Part shown: piece after piece, positions 52,076 through 61,222 of the stretch | Position numbering within the stretch: the stretch's first letter is position 1 | Layout of the letters: each line of letters begins with the position of its first letter | Assembly: GCF_020404745.1 (NCBI RefSeq) | Contig: NZ_JAIZAP010000021.1 | Span: forward strand, 1 to 64,000 | Direction of reading: 5' to 3' | Length of the DNA: 64,000 nucleotides | From: Aquibacillus saliphilus | Lineage (GTDB): Bacteria; Bacillota; Bacilli; Bacillales; Amphibacillaceae | Notes under the pieces: generated by a model | The model's database searches: none | What the model saw: the letters and a program-made list of their open reading frames with translations, nothing else | Told to the model about the DNA's origin: nothing | Made by a program: the position numbers and the translations under genes

Positions 52076-52819
52076 TTGAAACCTTTATTACATATTGAAG
52101 ATTTACAAGGAGGATACACTCGCAAAAATGTTTTACATGGCATTTCCTTTGATGTTTTTCCAAACGAAATTGTCGGGCTTATTGGCTTAAATGGAGCCGG
52201 AAAGAGTACCACCATTAAACATATAATTGGATTAATGCAAGCAAAAAAAGGAAAAGTGGAAATCGAAGGTAAAAGTTTTGAAGATTCACCGGAAACATAT
52301 CGAGGCAACTTTTCTTATATACCCGAAATGCCCCTTCTATACGATGAGTTAACGCTTTATGAGCATCTACGTTTAACAGCTATGGCTTATGATATACCTG
52401 AAGCAACATTTAAGGCCAGGTTAGATCCTTTACTGAAGGAATTCAGATTAGAAAAGAAATTAAAATGGTTCCCTGTCCATTTTTCTAAAGGAATGAGACA
52501 AAAAGTGATGATAATGTGTGCGTTCTTAATTGAACCACCACTATATATTGTTGATGAACCGTTTGTTGGTTTAGATCCTCTTGGCATCCAGTCCTATTTG
52601 CAACTCATGGATGAGATGAAGCAAAAAGGTTCAGGTGTACTAATGTCTACTCATATCTTAGCTACAGCGGAACGGTACTGTGATCGATTCATTATCATGC
52701 ATGAAGGTAAGATTAGGGCACAAGGAACCATTGAAGATTTGAGGGAAGAATTTAGTATGCCAACAGCCAACCTAGATGAATTATATATTCAACTGACAAA
52801 GGAAGATAGTTATGTTTAA
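52076..52819 (+). CDS. ecsA: ABC transporter ATPase EcsA
   Basis: 247-residue ATPase: Walker A GLNGAGKST (37-45), signature-like FSKGMRQKVMIMCAF, Walker B LYIVDEPFVGLDP, H-loop STHILA. EcsAB is needed for regulated intramembrane proteolysis, secretion and competence in B. subtilis, and is thought to export a peptide or small molecule. The start is TTG at 52076, 9 bases after AGGAGG; the ATG at 52069 hits an early stop. It overlaps ecsB by 8 bases. Confidence 0.94.
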   Translation: MKPLLHIEDLQGGYTRKNVLHGISFDVFPNEIVGLIGLNGAGKSTTIKHIIGLMQAKKGKVEIEGKSFEDSPETYRGNFSYIPEMPLLYDELTLYEHLRLTAMAYDIPEATFKARLDPLLKEFRLEKKLKWFPVHFSKGMRQKVMIMCAFLIEPPLYIVDEPFVGLDPLGIQSYLQLMDEMKQKGSGVLMSTHILATAERYCDRFIIMHEGKIRAQGTIEDLREEFSMPTANLDELYIQLTKEDSYV

Positions 52820-54026
52820 TGCGCAACATTTCTTTAATGAGCGGTTTTCAGCACATCTAAAGGAAACAAGCCGTTATCTACGCTATATATTCACTGGTCA
52901 TCTTGTGATAGCGATGTTATTTATGGTGTCAGCACTTGCATTCTATTACCAACAATGGCTTGCGACAATGCCTGAAAGTTTCCCTTCCGTCTTCGTAATA
53001 AGCCTATTATTTAGCGTTGTAGCTAGTTATAGTCCTGTTCGAACGCTGCTGAAGGAGCCTGATTTGGTGTTTTTGTTGCCTGCAGAGCATAAAATGGGGC
53101 GATACTTTAGAAGTACTTTAATTTACAGCTTCGTTGTTCAGTTATATTTAATCTTCTTAGTTGCAGCTGTTCTTGGTCCACTTTATTTCGAAACTTTTCC
53201 GGAGGGGACTAATAATCCCTATATTTTAATCATAATTATTTTACTCATCCTAAAGGTATGGAATTTACTCGCGAATTGGTGGATTCTAAAAATAAGGGAT
53301 GGAAAGAGTCGTTTGATCGACCATACCATTCGGTTTGTATTAAACTTTTTCACATTTTACTTTTTTATTAATGGTGAAATTATATTCGCAGCAATAACAA
53401 CGGTGCTTTTATTTGCACTATTTATTTACGATTATTATTTGTCAAAACAAAATCCTGGAGTTATATGGGATTTACTAGTTGAAAAAGATCGGATGCGAAT
53501 GCGAACCTTTTACCGGATTGCAAATATGTTTACCGATGTGCCACACCTTAAAACACAAATAAAAAAACGACATTGGTTAGTAGCTTTAGTTGTTAAAAAT
53601 CTGCCATTTAAACAGGAGAGAACATTTGATTATTTGTATCGAATTACGACAATCAGGAGTGGAGATTACTTAGGAATATACAGTCGTTTAATGGCGATTG
53701 GCGCATTAGCAGTGTACTTTGTTCCGAACTTATGGGTTAAAGTCGCTTTTAGTATATTATTTCTTTACTTGAGTGGTTTTCAATTAATGACATTGTGGCA
53801 ACACCATCGCACAATAGCATGGTTAGATATCTATCCAATTAAACAAAAATGGAGAACTAAGGCCATGATTTCCTGGTTATCTCGGTTAATGATTATCCAA
53901 ACCTTTCTCTTTGGCTTATTATTTCTATTTTTAGGAAACATTACAGGTCTTTTCATCGTATGGTTTGGTGGCACCCTATTTAGTTACCTTTTTATTCAGG
54001 GTTATGTAAAAAAAAGATTAACCTAA
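52812..54026 (+). CDS. ecsB: ABC transporter permease EcsB
   Basis: 404 residues with about eight hydrophobic segments (including HLVIAMLFMVSALAFYY, VFVISLLFSVVASYSPV and LYLIFLVAAVLGPLYF). The EcsB-type N-terminal block RFSAHLKETSRYLRYIFTGH and the central polar domain (LVEKDRMRMRTFYRIANMFTDVPH) support the call. It is the membrane partner of EcsA. The start lies inside the last codons of ecsA. Length matches B. subtilis EcsB (about 408 aa). Confidence 0.93.
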   Translation: MFNAQHFFNERFSAHLKETSRYLRYIFTGHLVIAMLFMVSALAFYYQQWLATMPESFPSVFVISLLFSVVASYSPVRTLLKEPDLVFLLPAEHKMGRYFRSTLIYSFVVQLYLIFLVAAVLGPLYFETFPEGTNNPYILIIIILLILKVWNLLANWWILKIRDGKSRLIDHTIRFVLNFFTFYFFINGEIIFAAITTVLLFALFIYDYYLSKQNPGVIWDLLVEKDRMRMRTFYRIANMFTDVPHLKTQIKKRHWLVALVVKNLPFKQERTFDYLYRITTIRSGDYLGIYSRLMAIGALAVYFVPNLWVKVAFSILFLYLSGFQLMTLWQHHRTIAWLDIYPIKQKWRTKAMISWLSRLMIIQTFLFGLLFLFLGNITGLFIVWFGGTLFSYLFIQGYVKKRLT

Positions 54027-54038
54027 AGGGAGATAATA

Positions 54039-54755
54039 ATGGCACAGTTTACTTACGAACAAGAAGTCTTACTGGAAGCTCAGAGGTTTCAAAGGTCATT
54101 ACAGAAGAAGTCATCGATTGTGAAACGTACGTCGAAAAAAATCCAATCGAAAATCAATAATAAAGTACCTGAAAAAATCCATCGTGTAGTCACAGAAAGT
54201 ATAAAGCGTATGATTGAATTAGCATTAACTTCATCTAATTATATTCATCCGATTGAGGTTGAAACCAAATGGACATTTGAAGAAAGAGAAATTCAAGTAC
54301 ACGAGCGGTTAGAACAATACAAGAAAACAGCCATGTTAGAAGGAGCTGGTACTGGTGCAGGTGGAATCTTTCTAGGTATGGCTGACTTTCCATTGTTGCT
54401 AAGTATTAAAATGAAATTTCTCTTTGATACTGCTCGAATATATGGATATGATGTAGAAAAATACGAAGAACGGATGTATTTATTACACATTTTTATGCTG
54501 GCTTTTTCTAGTGATGAGAAACGAAGCGAAGTATTACGTACCGTTATTAATTGGGAGGAAGAAAAGCTGTCATGGCGAGAAGTAGATTGGAAGACGTTAC
54601 AATTAGAATATAGAGATACGATTGACCTAGTAAAGATGCTTCAGCTAATCCCAGGTTTTGGAGCAATTGTAGGTGCTGTGGCTAATCGAAGGCTGTTAGA
54701 TCAATTGGGTGATACAGCAATACAAATGTATCGACTCCGTCTATTATCAAAATAG
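54039..54755 (+). CDS. ecsC: EcsC family protein
   Basis: 238 residues. The EcsC core is visible: an amphipathic N-terminus, LEGAGTGAGGIFLGMADFPLLLSIKMKFLFDTARIYGYD near residues 100-138, and a C-terminal LQLIPGFGAIVGAVANRRLLDQLG. It is probably membrane-associated. EcsC is encoded with EcsAB in Bacillus but is not needed for their function as far as known. It starts 12 bases after ecsB, with AAAGGGAG as ribosome binding site. Confidence 0.92.
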   Translation: MAQFTYEQEVLLEAQRFQRSLQKKSSIVKRTSKKIQSKINNKVPEKIHRVVTESIKRMIELALTSSNYIHPIEVETKWTFEEREIQVHERLEQYKKTAMLEGAGTGAGGIFLGMADFPLLLSIKMKFLFDTARIYGYDVEKYEERMYLLHIFMLAFSSDEKRSEVLRTVINWEEEKLSWREVDWKTLQLEYRDTIDLVKMLQLIPGFGAIVGAVANRRLLDQLGDTAIQMYRLRLLSK

Positions 54756-54886
54756 AAATAAGGCTGTCAATGAAGATAAGTTGGTCATTTTTTGGTAAAA
54801 AAACTATATTTGTATATTTAGGAAAAAATGCATGTTAACTTTTGGACAGATAAATTAGAAAAATTGTGAACTTTAGGAGGGTGAAA

Positions 54887-54985
54887 GTGGCTACTTGGGG
54901 ATGGATTGCACTATTCATAAGTATGTTTATTGCCATATTTGGAGGTACTTATTCTGGTCAAAAAAGAAAAAACAAGAAAAAATAA
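54887..54985 (+). CDS. 32-aa single-helix membrane peptide
   Basis: MATWGWIALFISMFIAIFGG followed by TYSGQKRKNKKK: one membrane helix and a lysine-rich cytosolic tail. The start is GTG at 54887, 6 bases after AGGAGGGTG, a strong site. It lies 131 bases downstream of ecsC. I do not recognise it. Strong translation signals and the clear helix-plus-basic-tail layout support a real gene. Confidence 0.65.
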   Translation: MATWGWIALFISMFIAIFGGTYSGQKRKNKKK

Positions 54986-55060
54986 GAACACTAGATTTTG
55001 AATTAAGTTGTAATTTTTTTCGAGAATTGGGTTATGTAGTTAAACAGTCAAATAACAGAT

Positions 55061-55115
55061 AATACAAACGCTAGGATAGAGTTTTTTCTAACCAAGCGTT
55101 TGTATTTAATTTTAG
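55061..55115 (+). terminator. terminator after the ecs region
   Basis: AATACAAACGCT (55061-55072) pairs with AGCGTTTGTATT (55095-55106), followed by TAATTTTA. Confidence 0.78.
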
Positions 55116-55221
55116 GTACTAAAAGTAGTTAAAAAGCATTGTGAAACACTATGCTACTTGTTTTATGATTTTTAATTTTTTCCACGATAAATGAACCACA
55201 ATGAAGACAGCCTCTTTTTCA

Positions 55222-56394
55222 TTATATCTTTTCTTGATAAAGTTTAATCGTTTGAATCAAAGTCTGAGCAGCTAGCACCATTGATCGCTCATCAATATCA
55301 AATTTCGGGTGATGGTGAGGATAGAAATGCCCTTCTTTTTGAGCACCAGTGAAAAAGAAAGCACCAGGTTTTTCTAAAAGATAATAAGAAAAATCTTCTC
55401 CTGTCATGCTAGGGACAACTTCCTCCGCTTTATTCACTCCGGGTACCGTGGCAGCAGCTTTTAGAACGAGTGCAGCCTCCTCAGGATGATTGACAACAGG
55501 TGGATAACCTTTTTCATAATTGAATTCGTAGTCAGCTTGATTAGAAAGACATGTGCCCTTAATTATTTGTTCCATTTCACTAATGATTTGATTTTGTAAC
55601 TTGGGGTCAAAAGTTCTAACTGTACCTGTAATTGTAGCGGAATCAGCAATAATGTTAAAAGTACTGCCCGAATAAAAAGTCCCTATTGTAAGAACAGCGG
55701 TACTTAATGGATCTATTCGACGGCTTAGGATTTGTTGTAAATTAGTCACAACTTGTGAGCCAATAACAATCGAATCCTTCGTTTGATGTGGCATAGCGCC
55801 ATGACCACCTTGTCCTCGAATAGTAATGGTAAATCGGTCTGCGCCGGCCATAAATTCTTTTGGAGCCGTTTGGACAACACCATATGGAGTATTTGTCCAT
55901 AAGTGTGTGCCAAAAACGACATCTACATCATTTAATATGCCAGTGTCAACAATTGACTTAGCGCCGCCTGGAGCCAGTTCCTCAGCATGCTGATGAATAA
56001 ATACAAGCGTACCGGATAGTTGCTCTTGAACTTGTTTAAAGGCCTTAGCTAGTGTTAGTAAAGTAGTTGTATGACCATCATGACCACAAGCATGCATGAC
56101 ACCGGCAACCTTTGATTTATATGGTACATCTTTTTCATCTTGGATTGGTAAACCGTCAAAATCAGCTCGAATAGCAATTGTTTTACCAGGGTTACCACCT
56201 TTTAATGTGGCAACGACTGCGTTTCCGGCAACCTGTGATTGATATGGAATACCTAATTCTTCATATTTATCAGCAATGTATGCAGCAGTTTTATACTCTT
56301 GAAAAGATAGTTCAGGATATTGATGTAAATATCTTCGCATATCAACCATTTCATCATAATAACAATCAATAGAAGATAATAATTCCTTCCACAA
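55222..56394 (-). CDS. yhaA: M20-family amidohydrolase YhaA
   Basis: 390-residue zinc or manganese amidohydrolase of the aminoacylase/N-acetyl-amino-acid deacetylase branch. Metal ligands and catalytic residues are visible: Cys103 and His105 in HACGHDGHT, the Glu pair in HQHAEELAPGG (Glu138/139), His in GTHLW, and a late His in HHHPKFDIDE. Substrates are probably N-acylated amino acids. It ends opposite the ecs genes, as in the yhaA-ecs order. AGGAGGAC precedes the ATG. Confidence 0.9.
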   Translation of the reverse strand: MWKELLSSIDCYYDEMVDMRRYLHQYPELSFQEYKTAAYIADKYEELGIPYQSQVAGNAVVATLKGGNPGKTIAIRADFDGLPIQDEKDVPYKSKVAGVMHACGHDGHTTTLLTLAKAFKQVQEQLSGTLVFIHQHAEELAPGGAKSIVDTGILNDVDVVFGTHLWTNTPYGVVQTAPKEFMAGADRFTITIRGQGGHGAMPHQTKDSIVIGSQVVTNLQQILSRRIDPLSTAVLTIGTFYSGSTFNIIADSATITGTVRTFDPKLQNQIISEMEQIIKGTCLSNQADYEFNYEKGYPPVVNHPEEAALVLKAAATVPGVNKAEEVVPSMTGEDFSYYLLEKPGAFFFTGAQKEGHFYPHHHPKFDIDERSMVLAAQTLIQTIKLYQEKI

Positions 56395-56556
56395 AATAAT
56401 GTCCTCCTCTATAAAACTATCCCGTCCTTGAATCTCGAATTCTATGAAATAGCATGTCTAACGATTCAACGAAATACTCCGCTGGTGAAAGTTTTACTTT
56501 ATTGATAGTATAGCATACGCGTTAATTAACGCTCTTACCTCGCTTTCATAAACAAA

Positions 56557-56592
56557 AAAATAACCTTCTGAATTTTTTCAGAAGGTTATTTC
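56557..56592 (-). terminator. terminator of ferritin-like gene
   Basis: AAATAACCTTCTGAA (56558-56572) and TTCAGAAGGTTATTT (56577-56591), loop of T, with a T-run on the minus strand. Confidence 0.88.
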
Positions 56593-56599
56593 TACTTTG

Positions 56600-57064
56600 T
56601 TATTTAGAGAAGATTGGATCAGCAAGGATTCGATCAGCTTCTTCTTTATGGCCTGTTTCGTCAGCAATCATATCCTCTAGTTTAACGACTAGTTCGGTAA
56701 GTTCTAACTTTTCAGCCTGTTTTTTTCGTATTTCGTAACGTCTAATTGTATCTTCTTCTGCTCTTCTTGTTTCTACTAGCATATCCTTAACATCAGTTAA
56801 TTGCTTCACTTTTACAGGTGTAGTTGTCGGGGTTCCACCTAATGTTTTTATTTTGTCTGATAAGTATAAAGCATGACCTATCTCATCATTAATCTCATCT
56901 TCGAAAAATGGCTTCAGTATGGAGCGGTATAAACCAGAAACCACGGAGGCATTGTACGTGTACATAATAGTTGCTGCGTATTCGTTTGCTAAATCCTCAT
57001 TTAAGCCGTCAATTAATTCTTGAAATTGGTTATCATTTTTAATGTTTCTTACATTATCTGCCAT
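56600..57064 (-). CDS. ferritin-like diiron protein (Dps/bacterioferritin-like)
   Basis: 154 residues in a four-helix bundle pattern. Iron-binding Glu/His pairs typical of ferritin-like proteins are seen: LNEDLANEYAATIMY, FEDEINDEIGHALYLSDKI (ExxH) and ADETGHKEEADRIL (ExxH). It could store iron or detoxify peroxide; the paired ExxH resembles bacterioferritin/rubrerythrin-type sites more than classic Dps. GGGAG precedes the ATG. It is monocistronic. Confidence 0.78.
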   Translation of the reverse strand: MADNVRNIKNDNQFQELIDGLNEDLANEYAATIMYTYNASVVSGLYRSILKPFFEDEINDEIGHALYLSDKIKTLGGTPTTTPVKVKQLTDVKDMLVETRRAEEDTIRRYEIRKKQAEKLELTELVVKLEDMIADETGHKEEADRILADPIFSK

Positions 57065-57226
57065 TATAAATTCTCCCTTTCATAATTAAATTGATCATAT
57101 ATAAGTACAATTCCCTAATAGATAATTAATAAACATATTATGGATAAGTCTTTTTTGTAAGTGTTTAAATATACTATGAAATAGTGTATAACCATATATG
57201 AATACTAGTTTTAGAGGAGAATAAGA

Positions 57227-57892
57227 ATGAAGACTTCTTATCGCAAGTATTTTGCTGTTTCTGTTTTTATACTTGCAGTCGGTGTAAGCATTTTTTTAAC
57301 TATACGAGTTATTGATAAAGAGATGCCTATTATTGATGAATGGTCTTCACCGGCTGTAGCTGGAATCAATGATTCGATATTATTTGAGATCTTTAGGTGG
57401 TTAACAGAATTAGGGTCAGGTACATTTTTAACCCCATTTAGTATTGCGTTTGGAATTTTTCTATGGTTTTATTCGAAAGATTGGATTGCTGCCTTCATGC
57501 TTCCAATCGGAACAATGATAGGATATAAGATAAATTACTGGATTAAGCTGTTTGTAGCTAGAGAGCGACCCAGAATATTCGCTGAAGCTGAAGGTGTTGG
57601 ATTTAGCTTTCCATCTGGACATGCCATGGTAGCGTTGATTGCTTACGGAATGGTTATTTATTTTTTAATTAACTATACGAAATCAAGACGTGTTTCACTT
57701 TGGATAAACGTTGGTGGGCTGATATTAATCTTATTAATTGGGGCTAGTCGATATGTAATTAGGGTGCATTACTTAACAGATGTAGTAGCAGGTTATGCAT
57801 TTGGTTTAATCTTTTTAATGATTTGGATTGTTGTCTACCAGCTTTTAATTAGTTTTAAGAGTAGAATCATTTATTTTCGGTCTCCGTCTTAA
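57227..57892 (+). CDS. PAP2 family lipid phosphatase
   Basis: 221-residue membrane protein with about six segments and the three phosphatase motifs: KLFVARERPR (KxxxxxxRP), FPSGHAM (PSGH) and SRYVIRVHYLTDVVAG (SRxxxxxHxxxD). It removes phosphate from undecaprenyl diphosphate or phosphatidyl lipids; the BacA-like role of some Bacillus PAP2 proteins is possible. TTAGAGGAG precedes the ATG. A hairpin (GTCTCCG/CGGAGAC, 57880-57902) overlaps its end without a T-run. The lia genes follow, so it may act in the same envelope-stress setting. Confidence 0.88.
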   Translation: MKTSYRKYFAVSVFILAVGVSIFLTIRVIDKEMPIIDEWSSPAVAGINDSILFEIFRWLTELGSGTFLTPFSIAFGIFLWFYSKDWIAAFMLPIGTMIGYKINYWIKLFVARERPRIFAEAEGVGFSFPSGHAMVALIAYGMVIYFLINYTKSRRVSLWINVGGLILILLIGASRYVIRVHYLTDVVAGYAFGLIFLMIWIVVYQLLISFKSRIIYFRSPS

Positions 57893-58043
57893 GGCGGAGA
57901 CAAAACCATTCTACCGGTCGTTATAACCCGGATCTAATTTCATTAAAATATAGTTATAGGATGAAGTGATATTTTTTGAAAAGAGAAATTTCTGTGTGGA
58001 TTTCGGGACATTACAATCAGTATCGATAAAGGATGAAGTGAAA

Positions 58044-58814
58044 ATGAAAAAAAATCTCCTGCGTAATAGTGTAGCTATTATCATTATATTATTAGGTATC
58101 GCTTTAGTATTGACGAATATAGGTGTAGTTTCGTTAGAATTTACCGAAGCTTGGATATATATTTATCCATTCTTTTTTATTTTACTAGGTGTTAAGTGGC
58201 TATGGGACGGACTCAGAGGAAGATGGGGTCTTGGAGCTGGTTCTTTTATTGTTATTTTTGGTGGTTTACTACTATTGGATCGTTTTGCCATAGTAGACTT
58301 CACCTTTTGGGACATCTATAAGCTCTGGCCTTTATTATTTGTTTATTTAGGATTCAGTTTTTTTGGTACTTCTAACAAGCGTGAAAAGAAGAAAAAGTTT
58401 CAATTTATTTTTGATTCTGATGATCACCACAATAGTGAGAAGATGTATGGAAAAAAAAGTTTCGCTGTTGGAGACCATAAATTTAATACACCAAATTGGA
58501 AAGTTGAACCAATGGAATTATGGAATGCTGTTGGAGATTATCATATTGATTTTACAAAAGCATTTATTCCTGATAAAGAAATACCTATTACTATCCAAGG
58601 TTGGGCGGGTGATATTCGGATTCTAATGCCTGAAAATGTAGAGTTTTCGTTAGAGGCGCATGTTAAGGCTGGTGATATTAACGTATTCGGTCAAACTGCA
58701 GACGGGATAAATCGACAGGTGACCTATGTAACTCCAGACTACAACGAATCAACTAGAAAATTAATTATTTACTTAAAACTTCAAGCTGGATCAATTCGAG
58801 TGGATAAGGTGTAG
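58044..58814 (+). CDS. liaF: envelope-stress regulator LiaF
   Basis: 256 residues: four membrane segments in the first 110 residues (NSVAIIIILLGIALVLTNIG and later), then a cytosolic linker and a beta-rich C-terminal domain (WAGDIRILMPENVEFSLEAHVKAGDINVFG), as in LiaF/VraT. LiaF holds the sensor kinase LiaS inactive until the cell wall is stressed by bacitracin-like compounds. The ATG at 58044 follows AAAGGATGAAGTG. It is 12 bases before liaS, forming liaFSR. The effector genes liaIH and liaG are not seen here. Confidence 0.9.
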   Translation: MKKNLLRNSVAIIIILLGIALVLTNIGVVSLEFTEAWIYIYPFFFILLGVKWLWDGLRGRWGLGAGSFIVIFGGLLLLDRFAIVDFTFWDIYKLWPLLFVYLGFSFFGTSNKREKKKKFQFIFDSDDHHNSEKMYGKKSFAVGDHKFNTPNWKVEPMELWNAVGDYHIDFTKAFIPDKEIPITIQGWAGDIRILMPENVEFSLEAHVKAGDINVFGQTADGINRQVTYVTPDYNESTRKLIIYLKLQAGSIRVDKV

Positions 58815-58826
58815 GAGGGAGAAGAG

Positions 58827-59864
58827 TTGTTAAAAAGGTTAAATTCGATCCGTTATGCATATATACGTTCCCATTTTTATGGTTTGTTTCTAACTACTGT
58901 TACATTACTTGCGATACTGCTTTCCATTCATGTATTGTTTGAACCGATTTGGTTAAGCAAAACAAGCATATTTGTCTTTATTATTCTTTATCTTTTTTTA
59001 GCCTTTATCTTTTCTATTTATGTTGGATTCAAATCGAGTGGTGATATGAAAGATCGATTCGATTATTTATCTGTTCTCATTGCCCAGCTCGCCCGAGGTA
59101 ATTACTCATCAAGGGTTTATGATAACGATGACGATGAGATTTCTAGAATTGGTACAGAACTAAATGAGCTAGGAGAGAAGATGCAAGGACAAGTAAAGTC
59201 TTTACAACGATTGGCTGACGAAAAGTCAGAGTATGCCAAGTCTGCACATAAAGCAGCGACAATCGAGGAAAGACAGCGCTTAGCTCGTGACCTTCACGAT
59301 GCAGTAAGTCAGCAGCTTTTTGCTCTAACAATGATGTCACAAGCATCTATTCGTTTATTTGACAAAAACCCAAACGCAGCAAAGGAGCAGATGAAGGAGA
59401 TATCAGCTACTGCATTAAAAGCACAAACAGAAATGCGGGCGTTGTTATTACATCTGCGACCTGTTGATTTGTCTGGAGAACCGCTACAAATGGGAATTCA
59501 CAATTTAATAGAAGAATTAAAGCAGAAGTGTCAAATTGATTTCAACTTACATATAGAAGAGATACGGGAGTTATCCGAGACAGGAGAGGAACATTTATTT
59601 CGGATTGTTCAAGAGTCATTATCTAATATATTAAGACATGCGGATGCTACTGAGGTTACAGTAGAACTAGTTAAACGTAGCGAAGAGTTATTTGTTCACA
59701 TTGCTGATAATGGAAAAGGATTTGACATAGAGAATAATCAAGAGAAGAAAATTTCTTATGGTTTAAAAACAATGAAAGAGCGAAGTGAAGAAATTGGTGG
59801 AACCTTTGCCATACGTTCAAAGCAGGGTGAAGGGACACATTTGGATATTCGCATACCACTCTAG
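58827..59864 (+). CDS. liaS: sensor histidine kinase LiaS
   Basis: 345 residues: two membrane segments (about 20-40 and 48-68) with a very short outer loop, a HAMP-like linker, HisKA_3 dimerisation helix with phospho-acceptor His157 in EERQRLARDLHDAVSQQL, and an ATPase domain (QESLSNILRHADATEV, NGKGFD, GLKTMKERSEEIGG). The intramembrane-sensing layout and position after liaF identify LiaS. The start is TTG at 58827, 7 bases after GGAGGG. Confidence 0.92.
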   Translation: MLKRLNSIRYAYIRSHFYGLFLTTVTLLAILLSIHVLFEPIWLSKTSIFVFIILYLFLAFIFSIYVGFKSSGDMKDRFDYLSVLIAQLARGNYSSRVYDNDDDEISRIGTELNELGEKMQGQVKSLQRLADEKSEYAKSAHKAATIEERQRLARDLHDAVSQQLFALTMMSQASIRLFDKNPNAAKEQMKEISATALKAQTEMRALLLHLRPVDLSGEPLQMGIHNLIEELKQKCQIDFNLHIEEIRELSETGEEHLFRIVQESLSNILRHADATEVTVELVKRSEELFVHIADNGKGFDIENNQEKKISYGLKTMKERSEEIGGTFAIRSKQGEGTHLDIRIPL

Positions 59865-59951
59865 CATATTCGTTTATACCTTAAATAAAATGGTACGATT
59901 GAACAATTAATAAAATAACCCTTTTGTTAGAGAAGCAAAGGAGTCGATAAA

Positions 59952-60581
59952 ATGATACGGGTAGTTGTCGTAGATGACCACGATGTTGTACGCAAAGGTG
60001 TTATGGCCTACTTGATGACAGAACCTGATTTAGAGATTGTTGGGGAAGCATCTAGTGGCAATCATGCTGCAAAAGTGGTAATAGAAAAAAAGCCTGATGT
60101 AGTGTTAATGGATTTAATTATGGATAATGGAACCGGTATAGATGCAACAAAACAAATTATGGATGCACTTCCAAATTGCAAAGTTATTATTCTCACAAGT
60201 TTTTACGACGACGAGCAAGTTTTCCCGGCGTTAGAAGCAGGTGCATTTAGTTATATGTTAAAAACATCTTCAGCTGATGAAATAGCATCTGCTATTAAAA
60301 AGGCCTATAAAGGGGAAACAGTTATTGAACCAAAAGTGGCTAATAAAATGATGACTAGTTTCAGATCGCAAAATAGCAAACCACACCAAACATTGACGGA
60401 AAGAGAATTAGAGGTGCTTCTATGTATTGGAGATGGATTGACGAACCAAGATATAGGAGAGAAATTATTTATTGGTATAAAAACAGTTAAAACTCATGTC
60501 AGTAACGTATTAGGTAAGCTGGGTGTAAACGATCGTACTCAAGCAGCTGTATATGCACATAAAAACGGTTTATTTAGATAG
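59952..60581 (+). CDS. liaR: response regulator LiaR
   Basis: 209-residue NarL/FixJ-type regulator. The receiver domain has DDH (9-11... acidic pocket) and phospho-acceptor Asp54 in VLMDLIMDNGTG; the C-terminal LuxR-type HTH is LTERELEVLLCIGDGLTNQDIGEKLFIGIKTVKTHVSNVLGKL-like, split over residues 145-190. It is phosphorylated by LiaS. AAAGGAG lies 8 bases before the ATG. A terminator follows after 18 bases. Confidence 0.92.
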   Translation: MIRVVVVDDHDVVRKGVMAYLMTEPDLEIVGEASSGNHAAKVVIEKKPDVVLMDLIMDNGTGIDATKQIMDALPNCKVIILTSFYDDEQVFPALEAGAFSYMLKTSSADEIASAIKKAYKGETVIEPKVANKMMTSFRSQNSKPHQTLTERELEVLLCIGDGLTNQDIGEKLFIGIKTVKTHVSNVLGKLGVNDRTQAAVYAHKNGLFR

Positions 60582-60598
60582 TAGAATAATAGAATGTT

Positions 60599-60635
60599 GG
60601 TCCTTGCCTATCAAAAGGTAAGGACTTTTTTATTA
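60599..60635 (+). terminator. terminator of liaFSR
   Basis: GTCCTTGCC (60600-60608) pairs with GGTAAGGAC (60617-60625), followed by T6. Confidence 0.85.
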
Positions 60636-60784
60636 TTTCAGTTTCTTTTTCTTGTCTTTTATTGGAACACTAGTATAATATTTGTACTATCGCAGGCGAT
60701 ACTTTCAGTGATAGGATAGATGGTGTTAACCGTTTATATTACTAGTAATGTAAAAATTAAAGATAATGATTAGAGGGATATGAT

Positions 60785-61222
60785 ATGTCTGACAAACAAA
60801 GTAAACAGGAGCAAGTTTTGTTTTTTATTTGGGCACAAAGTTTGGTTGCTACCTTAGGTAGTTTGTTTTTTTCTGAGATTATGAACTTTATTCCATGTGA
60901 ATTGTGTTGGTATCAACGAATTTTAATGTATCCTCTTGTCATCATTTACGGTGTAGCTGTAATTAAAAAGGATATTAAGGTTGGTTTTCCAGGGATTATT
61001 TTAAGCGGCATTGGTATAGTCGTTTCTGGATATCATTATCTTATTCAAAAACTACCTAGCCTGAATGAAGCTGGAGCCTCTTGTGGCATTGTTCCATGTA
61101 ATGTTGAGTATATTAATTATTTCGGATTCATGACAATCCCATTTTTGGCATTAGCTGCTTTCATTATTATTTTTGTATTGCACTTAACATTAATTTTACA
61201 ACAAAGGAGACATAACCAATGA
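60785..61222 (+). CDS. disulfide bond formation protein BdbC/DsbB type
   Basis: 145-residue membrane protein with four segments. The quinone-linked redox cysteines are in place: Cys38 and Cys41 (CELCWYQR) and Cys100 and Cys105 (CGIVPC). It reoxidises a thiol-disulfide oxidoreductase outside the membrane. The ORF overlaps the next gene by 4 bases, so the partner is probably that thioredoxin-like protein. TTAGAGGG precedes the ATG. Symbol left open because BdbB and BdbC cannot be told apart here. Confidence 0.92.
   Translation: MSDKQSKQEQVLFFIWAQSLVATLGSLFFSEIMNFIPCELCWYQRILMYPLVIIYGVAVIKKDIKVGFPGIILSGIGIVVSGYHYLIQKLPSLNEAGASCGIVPCNVEYINYFGFMTIPFLALAAFIIIFVLHLTLILQQRRHNQ

Noticed and set aside
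57880-57902. Hairpin GTCTCCG/CGGAGAC at the end of the PAP2 gene as a terminator
   Set aside because: It overlaps the stop codon and has no T-run on either strand, so it was not listed as a terminator.
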